Source: JBBQKG01 sp038326655
GTDB lineage: Bacteria > Actinomycetota > Thermoleophilia > Solirubrobacterales > JBBDJG01
DNA length: 64,000 nt
NCBI GenBank assembly: GCA_038326655.1
Contig: JBBQKG010000015.1
Span: 1 to 64,000, forward strand
Direction of reading: 5' to 3'
The notes under the pieces are model-generated. The model had not been told where the DNA came from and did no database searches. It worked only from the letters and a program-made list of their open reading frames with translations. Every line of letters begins with the position of its first letter. Positions within the stretch are counted from its first letter, which is position 1. Positions 57,179 through 64,000 of this stretch are shown in pieces. A program made the position numbers and the translations under genes.

Positions 57179-58294
57179 ATGCCCTCCGAAAAGCCCGAAT
57201 ATCGCGTTCACCGCGCCCGCCGCGGCCTGCTCTCGCGCTTCCTGAACCGGCGCGACGAGCGCCGGTTCGGCTCGCTCGAGGGCAAGCACCAGCCTCCCGA
57301 GGCGGGCTACCCCGCCGCCCGGCCGGGCACGGGGACGGTCGAACCGCCGCCCCGCGGACCGGCCGCGCCCCGCCTCCCGGCCCCCCCGCCGCGCGAGCCG
57401 TGGTGGCGCCGGATCACCTGGAGGCGCGTGCTGCTGGGGATCCTCGGGTTCGTCGTCTTCTGGTCGCTGCTCAGCTTCGTGCTCTTCATGATCAGCGCGC
57501 ATGTCCAGTCGCAGAAGGTCTCCGATTCGACGCGGGCCGCGCTCGACAGGTCGGGCAACATGCTCACGAGCGCGAACAACATCCTGCTGCTCGGCTCCGA
57601 CCGGCGGCCGCACGAGGGCGACCGCGGACGCGCCGACACGATCATGCTGATGCGCGCCGGCGGCGGGAAAGCGGCCCGCCTCTCGATCCCGCGGGACACG
57701 CTCGTGAACATCCCTGGCCACGGGCCGAGCAAGATCAACGCCGCTTATGCGATCGGCGGCCCGGCGCTGATGATCGACACGATCAAGCAGTACATGGGGA
57801 TCGAGGTCAACCACATCGTCGAGATCGACTTCAAGGGGTTCCCGAAGTTCGTCGACGCGCTCGGCGGCGTGAACATGACGTTCGGGCACTGCATCGTCTC
57901 GCGCTTCGAGGGCCGGACGGTCCACTTCCGCCGCGGCAAGCACCACCTGAACGGCCAGCAGGCGCTCGACGTCGTGCGCGTGCGCAAGAACCGCTGCGAG
58001 CCCTCCGAGTCGGACCTCACCCGCGCCCGGCGCCAGCAGCAATTCCTCGAGGCGGTCAAGGGCAGGGTCGTGAGCCCGTTCACGTTCCCGCGCTGGCCGC
58101 TGGTGGGCTGGCGCGCGCCGCGCGCGATCCGGAGCGACATGGGCGGCCTCCAGCTGATCGCGCTCTACTGGGACATGGAGACCGGCGGCAAGCTGAAGCC
58201 GCGCATCCTGCGCCCGATCAATCCGGGCGCGAACCCGCTCCAGGTCTCCGACGCCGAGAAGCAGGCGGAGGTCCAGCGCTTCCTCGGCGGGTAG
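57179..58294 (+). CDS. LytR-CpsA-Psr (LCP) family protein
   Basis: A 371-residue protein with a 75-residue Pro/Arg-rich cytoplasmic part, one membrane helix (VLLGILGFVVFWSLLSFVLFMISA, about 84-107) and an LCP domain at about 135-290 (NNILLLGSDRRPHEGDRGRADTIMLMR, RLSIPRDTLVNIPG, KINAAYAIGG). The conserved Arg and Asp residues that bind pyrophosphate are present. LCP enzymes attach teichoic acid, capsule or arabinogalactan-like polymers to peptidoglycan. Confidence 0.92.
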   Translation: MPSEKPEYRVHRARRGLLSRFLNRRDERRFGSLEGKHQPPEAGYPAARPGTGTVEPPPRGPAAPRLPAPPPREPWWRRITWRRVLLGILGFVVFWSLLSFVLFMISAHVQSQKVSDSTRAALDRSGNMLTSANNILLLGSDRRPHEGDRGRADTIMLMRAGGGKAARLSIPRDTLVNIPGHGPSKINAAYAIGGPALMIDTIKQYMGIEVNHIVEIDFKGFPKFVDALGGVNMTFGHCIVSRFEGRTVHFRRGKHHLNGQQALDVVRVRKNRCEPSESDLTRARRQQQFLEAVKGRVVSPFTFPRWPLVGWRAPRAIRSDMGGLQLIALYWDMETGGKLKPRILRPINPGANPLQVSDAEKQAEVQRFLGG

Positions 58295-58385
58295 GCGTCC
58301 AGTTCTTCAAGTCTTCTTACGTTCGCATTAGAGACTGCTAAGCCTCGCCTGGTTTGCTGGGGACCAAGCAACCACGGAGGTTTCC

Positions 58386-59453
58386 TTGCGTCAAAGAGCA
58401 AAGCTGATCATCTTCGCTGCATTGAGCGCCGCGCTGACCGTGGCGGGGCTCTCGATCGCAGCCGGCGGTGGATCCAGCGGAACGGCGAAGAGCGGCGACG
58501 GCAGCACACGGAGCGCGGACGCCCATCGCGGCTTCGGGCCGCCGCCGGGCGCGGCGTTCGACCAGGACGTCGCCGACGTCATGCGCCAGATCCACGATGC
58601 GGTCGAGCAGAAGGCGCCGGAGATCGCCGATCCGATCATCCAGAAGGCCCAGGACGCCGGCGACATCACCTCGGCTCAGGCGGACCAGCTCCGCGCGGCC
58701 GCTCGGGCGATCGCCGACGGCAAGCGGCCGGACGCGAGCATCCGCTCGCTGCTCCGCGATGCGGACGTGCGCAAGGTCGTGCGTGACGCGTTCCAGGCAG
58801 CTGCCACGCAGGCGCCCGCGCTCGGCGAGCCGATCATCCAGAAGGCGCTCGACGACAAGAAGATCACCAGCGCTCAGGCCGACGACATCCGCAGCAAGTT
58901 GAAGAACCCGCCGCCCTTCGGGCCGGGCTTCGGTCGCGGGCCCCGTGGGCACCACGGTTTCGGACCGCCCGGCATCAAGGTCGACAGCGACGTCGCGGCG
59001 GTGCTCGACGACGTCCATCAGGCGGTCGAGGTCAAGGAGTCCGACGTCGCCGGGCCGATTCTCGCGAAGGCCGTGAGCGACAGCAAGATCACGCAGGCGC
59101 AGGCGGATGCGATCCGCAACCACCAGCCCCTGCGGTTCGACAGCGACGTCGCGACGGTGCTGCGCGACATCCACCAGGCCGCCGCGAAGGCGGCGAACGT
59201 CGACCAGATCGTGCAGAAGGCCGTCGACGCCAACAAGATCACGAGTGCGCAGGCGGACAAGATCCGCAAGTTGCTCGCAAGCGCGCCTCGCCTGCACGGC
59301 GGCCCGCTGCCGTTCGGCGAGCGGGGCGGTCCGCGGGGCCCGAACCGGGACGGTCCCGGCGGGTTCGGCCAGCCGCGAGGCAACGCGCCGGGTGCATACC
59401 CGGGAGGCGCCGCACCAGGCGCGCAGCCCGCGGTCAGCTCGCCGACGATTTAG
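58386..59453 (+). CDS. Secreted protein with four DxDVA...KITxAQAD repeats
   Basis: A 355-residue protein with a signal peptide (KLIIFAALSAALTVAGLSIAAGG). Four diverged helical repeats of about 45 residues lie at about 57-104, 125-170, 200-246 and 252-296. Each repeat has a first helix (VADVMRQIHDAVEQKAPEIADPII) and a closing KITSAQADKIR-type helix-turn. A Gly/Pro-rich tail follows. The TTG start at 58386 has GGAGGTTT upstream. The K-I-T-x-A-Q-A-D-x-I pattern resembles short EF-hand-like or SHOCT-like helical pairs, but no family is secure. It lies next to the LCP gene, perhaps an envelope protein. Confidence 0.75.
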   Translation: MRQRAKLIIFAALSAALTVAGLSIAAGGGSSGTAKSGDGSTRSADAHRGFGPPPGAAFDQDVADVMRQIHDAVEQKAPEIADPIIQKAQDAGDITSAQADQLRAAARAIADGKRPDASIRSLLRDADVRKVVRDAFQAAATQAPALGEPIIQKALDDKKITSAQADDIRSKLKNPPPFGPGFGRGPRGHHGFGPPGIKVDSDVAAVLDDVHQAVEVKESDVAGPILAKAVSDSKITQAQADAIRNHQPLRFDSDVATVLRDIHQAAAKAANVDQIVQKAVDANKITSAQADKIRKLLASAPRLHGGPLPFGERGGPRGPNRDGPGGFGQPRGNAPGAYPGGAAPGAQPAVSSPTI

Positions 59454-59483
59454 CCGGCGTCCGGTCGGCTGACCGGCGTAGAT

Positions 59484-59509
59484 CGGGGCGGCCGCTGTGG
59501 GCCGCCCCG
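59484..59509. terminator. Terminator hairpin between convergent genes
   Basis: CGGGGCGGCC (59484-59493) pairs with GGCCGCCCCG (59500-59509) around GCTGTG, between the repeat-protein gene and the FmdB gene. A smaller stem CCGGTC/GACCGG (59461-59476) precedes it. T-tracts are weak. Confidence 0.55.
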
Positions 59510-59519
59510 CGCGCCGGTG

Positions 59520-59918
59520 CTAGGCGTCGGACGAGCTCGACGAGCTCGACGAGGAGTCGGAGGATGTGCTCGAGGTCGAGCTATCGGAAGACGACTTGCT
59601 CTCAGAAGACTTGCTCTCCGAGGACTTTCCCTCCGGCGACTTTCCCTCCGGCGACTTTCCCTCCGGCGACTTGCTCGCGGCGGCATCGCTCTTCGACTCC
59701 TCCTTCTTCCCCAGGTCGGAGGACCCGCCCGCGTTGCCGCGGTTGCGGCCGTAGTCGGTCGTGTAGAAGCCGGAGCCCTTGAAGTGCACGGCGACCGGGT
59801 GGAACACGCGCTCGACCGGCGCTCCGCAGACCTCGCACTTGTCCACCGGGGGGTCGCTCATGCTTTGCATGACCTCGAATTCGTGGCCGTTCTTACAGCG
59901 ATATTCGTAGATTGGCAA
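59520..59918 (-). CDS. FmdB-family zinc-ribbon protein with repeat-rich Ser tail
   Basis: A 132-residue protein. Residues 1-45 are the FmdB zinc ribbon (MPIYEYRCKNGHEF ... DKCEVCGAPVERVFHP), with Cys8 and the C-x-x-C pair; the fourth ligand is probably His12. Then come three KSPEG repeats and a C-terminal Ser/Asp/Thr-rich stretch. The zinc part may bind nucleic acid or metal. The tail is low complexity, encoded partly by 15-bp direct repeats. Confidence 0.88.
   Translation of the reverse strand: MPIYEYRCKNGHEFEVMQSMSDPPVDKCEVCGAPVERVFHPVAVHFKGSGFYTTDYGRNRGNAGGSSDLGKKEESKSDAAASKSPEGKSPEGKSPEGKSSESKSSESKSSSDSSTSSTSSDSSSSSSSSSDA
59623..59667 (-). repeat. Three 15-bp direct repeats inside the FmdB gene
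   Basis: Three identical copies of GACTTTCCCTCCGGC (given on the plus strand), encoding the KSPEG units on the minus strand. Confidence 0.85.
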
Positions 59919-60337
59919 GCGCGCGAGTCTCCCGGTTGATCCGTGAGTCGATTATATGGAGCGCCCGCCGGCGCTCTCGCGGAGGCCCAGAGCCTGTTAG
60001 AGCGAGTGGCTCGCGGCGCGGCGGAGGTCCGCGGGCGGCGGAGCGTCGGCGATCAGCGAGACGCGCGCGGTGTGCCACAGCAGCCAGGCCGCGACGTGAC
60101 GGCCGGCCCGCAGCGGCAGCACCGGGACGCCACGCAGCCCTGGCGGCGAGCGATCTGGCTCGGCGCGGGTCGGTGCGTTGCTTTGCGGCGTGTGTGCCAC
60201 GATCAGTCTCAGTCTTTCCCGGGCTGTCCGCTGCCGCGAATTCATGCGCGCGGCAGTTAGCCTAGGGTCACTTCCGGACATCCGCCTACCCATGAAACGG
60301 GAGCGGAATTACACCCTCACCATCGAACGTAACAAAA
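59919..60337. other. Intergenic region of about 420 bp
   Basis: Between FmdB and glyS, divergent. Only one weak minus-strand frame (59997-60245) has gene-like codon use in its second half. No tRNA, clear hairpin terminator or known riboswitch is visible. AT-richer sequence at about 60300-60335 may carry the glyS promoter. Confidence 0.4.
59997..60245 (-). CDS. Possible small protein of unknown function
   Basis: An 82-residue frame starting at ATG 60245 (MNSRQRTARERLRLIVAHT) and ending RAGRHVAAWLLWHTARVSLIADAPPPADLRRAASHSL. The second half has the G/C third positions expected of genes here; the first half does not. There is no Shine-Dalgarno or family match. Confidence 0.25.
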   Translation of the reverse strand: MNSRQRTARERLRLIVAHTPQSNAPTRAEPDRSPPGLRGVPVLPLRAGRHVAAWLLWHTARVSLIADAPPPADLRRAASHSL

Positions 60338-61713
<1,376 letters not shown>

Positions 61714-61717
<4 letters not shown>

Positions 61718-62169
61718 CGATCGAGCCGGCCGGCGAAGACGACCTTCGGGACCTCCTGCCGCTGCTGCGCGGCTACTGCGACTTCTACCGCGTGCACCCT
61801 CCCGACGAGCGGCTGCTCGGGCTCTGCCGGGAGTTGATCGCCCACCCCGAGGAGGGCGTGCAGCTGATCGCGCGCGACGACGGCGGCGGCGAGCCAGCCG
61901 GCTTCGCGACGATCTACTGGACCTGGCACACGCTGATCGGCGCGCGGATCGGCGTGATGCACGACCTCTTCGTGAAGCCGGCCGCGCGCGGGCACGGCGT
62001 CGGGCGCGCGCTCGTGGAGGCATGCCGCGGGCGGGCCCATGAGCACGGTGCGGCCGGCCTCACCTGGGAGACCGAGCCCGGCAACACGATCGCCCAGCGC
62101 CTCTACGACTCGCTCGGCGCGGGGCGCACCGAGTGGGTCGCGTACTGGCTCGAGGCCGACGGGGCCTGA
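61714..62169 (+). CDS. GNAT family acetyltransferase
   Basis: A 151-residue single-domain GNAT protein with acetyl-CoA motif VMHDLFVKPAARGHGVGRALVEACRGRA (about 86-113) and a C-terminal YDSLGAGRTEWVAYWLEA. Substrate unknown. The GTG at 61714 overlaps the glyS stop codon. The frame is open upstream inside glyS but not coding there. Confidence 0.88.
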
Positions 62170-62269
62170 CTCTCCTCTGGACCAATGTTCCAGCTACTCA
62201 GGCCTTCCCCGCGTGTTCCAAGGGATGCAGGCAAAACCATGGAGGGGAGAACCCGAGGAGGTAAACACG

Positions 62270-62752
62270 ATGAGAATGATTTGGACAATCGCGCTGGCGG
62301 TCGCCGCGCTCGCTGTTCCGGTGAGTGCTTCGGCGGTCATCAACCAAACCGACTACAAGAACGCGTCGCAGTTCTGCAAGGCGCTGCGTGCCGACATGGG
62401 CACGCCCACGTTCAAGCAGACCTACGGCACGAACAAGAACCGCTCGAACGCGCTCGGCAAGTGCGTCTCCAAGAACGCGCGCACGGAGGACGAGATCCAG
62501 TCGGCCGCGGTGAAGGAGTGCAAGGCCGCGGGTGAGAAGCCGCTCGGCAAGTGCGTGTCCGCGAAGCGGAAGGCTGCCGAGACCCAGCAGCAGGACACGA
62601 TCGTGAGCGCGGCCAAGAGCTGCCGCACCGAGCGCAGCCAGGACCCGGTCGCGTTCCGCGACAAGTACGGCACCAACCACAACAAGCGCAACGCGTTCGG
62701 CAAGTGCGTCTCGAAGCTCGTGAACGAGAGCGAGCAGCAGAGCCACGCCTGA
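62270..62752 (+). CDS. Small secreted Cys-rich protein with GKCVSK repeats
   Basis: A 160-residue protein with a signal peptide (MRMIWTIALAVAALAVPVSASA). The mature part is helical and repeats the motif N-A-[LF]-G-K-C-V-S-K three times (residues about 61-69, 85-92, 143-151), with other Cys at FCKAL, ECKAAG and SCRTER. The repeated NALGKCVSKNAR and NAFGKCVSKLVN, each preceded by YGTNKN/YGTNHN, show an internal duplication. GAGGAGGTAA precedes the ATG at 62270. The function is unknown. Confidence 0.78.
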   Translation: MRMIWTIALAVAALAVPVSASAVINQTDYKNASQFCKALRADMGTPTFKQTYGTNKNRSNALGKCVSKNARTEDEIQSAAVKECKAAGEKPLGKCVSAKRKAAETQQQDTIVSAAKSCRTERSQDPVAFRDKYGTNHNKRNAFGKCVSKLVNESEQQSHA

Positions 62753-62793
62753 CCCGAGGCGATTGACACCTGGGGGTCACTACCCGGTGAGAG

Positions 62794-62811
62794 AGCCCCC
62801 GCGAGGGGGCT
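62794..62811. terminator. Strong terminator, possibly bidirectional
   Basis: AGCCCCC (62794-62800) pairs with GGGGGCT (62805-62811) around a GCGA loop and is followed by TTTCTC. On the minus strand the tail is CTCTCTC. It lies between the Cys-rich secreted gene and the convergent glycosyltransferase gene. Confidence 0.8.
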
Positions 62812-62830
62812 TTTCTCATGCTGCCGCGAC

Positions 62831-64000
62831 CTAACTCCAGCCGAGCCACAGCGGCACCCGCATGCCGATCACGAATGCGGAGAGCGCGAGCGTCGCGAAT
62901 CGCAGGCGGCGGTCGCCGGTGATCGCCGCGATCGGCAGTAGCCAGATCACGTACCAGGGCAGCAGCCAGGCGCTCGTGACCAGCAGCGCAAACGTGCCCC
63001 AGCCGGCCGCCACGAGCCACCTGCCGGTGCGGTAGGCGTGCCAGAGCGTGAGCGCGATCGCGGCCGCGAGCAGCGCCTGCGTCGCGAGCCGCAACGCCGG
63101 GTTGCCGCGCGAGATGCCGACCAGCGAGCCGAGCGCCTTGGGCACGCTGTGGAGCGAGCCGTGGTGCTGCTCCGAGCGCAGCGTGTCCAGGAAGGGGCCG
63201 ACCTCGGCATGGAAGGCGACCGCCATCAGCGCCGCGGCGGCGGCCGTCCCGGCGAGCACGCCGGCGAGGAAGCGCCGCGAGCGGGGACGCGCCCCGATCA
63301 GCAGGTACGGGAGCAGGATCGCCGCGGAGGCCTTGACGGCGGCCGCGCCGACCACGGCCAGCCCGCTCGCGCGCTCGCGACCCTCGACGAGCAGCACGAT
63401 CGCGCCGATCCCGAGCGCGATCATCAGCACGTCGTTGTGGGCGCCGCCCACCGCGTACACGAGCAGCAGCGGGTTGAGCCCGAAGAACATCGCCGCCTCC
63501 AGCGGGCGCCGCCCGAGCCGCTCGGCGGCCTTCCAGGCCAGCGCGACGCAGCCGAGGCTGGAGGCCGCCGCGAGGGCCTTCAGCGCCCAGAGCGCGCCAC
63601 CGACCCCGAGCGGCGCGGTCGCGTAGGTGCCGAGCGTGAAGGCGGGCCCGTACACGCTCGTCGCGTCGCGCCAGCCGATGAAAGGGAAGGCGGCGTCGCC
63701 TGGGATCGCGGAGGGCGTGGCGGTGTAAGGGTTCAGCTCGTGCAGCATGCCCAGACGGCCGTATTCGATGTAGTTGAAGACGTCGGTCGAGAGCAGCGGC
63801 GGCCCGAGCAGGAACACCACGTGGACCGCGACGATCGCCGCGAGCGCGTGGCGCGGGGGGACCGCGTCGCTGAAGGCCAGCGCGAGCCCGTAGAAGGCCC
63901 ACATCGCACCGAACGCGAGCACCACGCCGCTCGGGTCGAGGCCGGCGTGCAGCGAGGAGAGCGGCTCGTGGAGCCAGCCGGGATAGCCGCCCTTGCGGGC
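62831..64000 (-). CDS. Glycosyltransferase 87-like polytopic mannosyltransferase (partial, runs off right edge)
   Basis: At least 389 residues; the frame stays open to the window edge, so the start is outside. It is a polytopic membrane protein: DVFNYIEYGRLGMLHELNPYTATPSAIPGDAAFPFIGWRDATSVYGPAFTLG contains the Asp-rich loop and the N-P-Y-x-x-x-P pattern of GT-C lipid-linked mannosyltransferases (DUF2029/GT87). ALFFGLNPLLLVYAVGGAHNDVLMIALGI-type segments follow. It probably transfers mannose from polyprenyl phosphate to a cell-envelope glycolipid. A GTG at 63925 is a possible but less likely start. Confidence 0.87.
   Translation of the reverse strand, partial: ARKGGYPGWLHEPLSSLHAGLDPSGVVLAFGAMWAFYGLALAFSDAVPPRHALAAIVAVHVVFLLGPPLLSTDVFNYIEYGRLGMLHELNPYTATPSAIPGDAAFPFIGWRDATSVYGPAFTLGTYATAPLGVGGALWALKALAAASSLGCVALAWKAAERLGRRPLEAAMFFGLNPLLLVYAVGGAHNDVLMIALGIGAIVLLVEGRERASGLAVVGAAAVKASAAILLPYLLIGARPRSRRFLAGVLAGTAAAAALMAVAFHAEVGPFLDTLRSEQHHGSLHSVPKALGSLVGISRGNPALRLATQALLAAAIALTLWHAYRTGRWLVAAGWGTFALLVTSAWLLPWYVIWLLPIAAITGDRRLRFATLALSAFVIGMRVPLWLGWS

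Noticed and set aside
58340..58385. Riboswitch-like GGGGACCAAGCAACC in the leader of the repeat protein
   Set aside because: Only one short hairpin (TTGCT/AGCAA) forms, and the remaining conserved parts of a c-di-AMP (ydaO) riboswitch are absent.

Overview
The window is GC-rich, densely packed chromosomal DNA with many GTG and TTG starts, 1-26 bp gene overlaps and ATGA/GTGA stop-start junctions. Gene content points to an actinobacterium. Signs are the actinobacterial neighbourhoods mfd-PPIase-mazG-eno-ftsB, glmU-prs-(rplY-pth) and rsmI/metG/tatD/rsmA/ispE, an acyl-CoA carboxylase plus methylmalonyl-CoA mutase, an LCP protein, and many small secreted proteins. I infer a soil-type member of the Thermoleophilia (Solirubrobacterales-like). 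No phage, insertion sequence or CRISPR array is visible, so this looks like core chromosome with lineage-specific small genes mixed in.

Layout. 0-6.4 kb: the start of a rhomboid protease, an APS/PAPS reductase, dodecin divergent from an FAD oxidase, a MarR regulator, an ornithine-cyclodeaminase-like enzyme, and a tetR / ECF-sigma / O6-alkylguanine methyltransferase operon whose TetR frame carries an in-frame TAA. 6.7-14.3 kb: a two-repeat secreted protein, a methyltransferase, carboxyltransferase PccB, a secreted protein, an SRPBCC protein, a GST and MutB. 14.3-18.7 kb: a tight operon for molybdopterin synthase (MoaD fused to a hotdog thioesterase, then MoaE) and selenocysteine insertion (SelA, SelB). 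18.8-32.8 kb: csrA and a housekeeping block (ftsB, eno, mazG, PPIase with a polyglutamine tail, mfd, pth, rplY, an ABC1 kinase). 32.9-41.3 kb: a large SBBP beta-propeller protein, prs, glmU, a TetR/PASTA-lipoprotein pair, a polysaccharide deacetylase interrupted by an in-frame TAG, and tRNA-Gln. 41.3-57.1 kb: a PucR regulator, a DedA-PAP2 fusion, a TetR-AhpD-like operon, ispE-rsmA-tatD, metG, an M23 peptidase, a Clp-fold membrane protease, rsmI and a ROK kinase. 57.2-64 kb: an LCP protein, two repeat-rich proteins, glyS, a Cys-rich secreted protein, and a glycosyltransferase that runs off the right edge.

How the genes work together. MoaD/MoaE make the dithiolene of the molybdenum cofactor, and SelA/SelB make and deliver selenocysteine. 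Together they suit a selenium- and molybdenum-dependent enzyme such as formate dehydrogenase, which is not in the window; selD and tRNA-Sec were not found either. PccB and MutB fit the propionyl-CoA to succinyl-CoA route. Pth, RplY, GlyRS, MetRS, RsmA and RsmI serve translation; GlmU, FtsB, LCP, M23 and the PASTA protein serve the envelope. The strongest candidates for something new are the MoaD-thioesterase fusion, the two intact frames broken by single stop codons, and several undescribed secreted repeat proteins.
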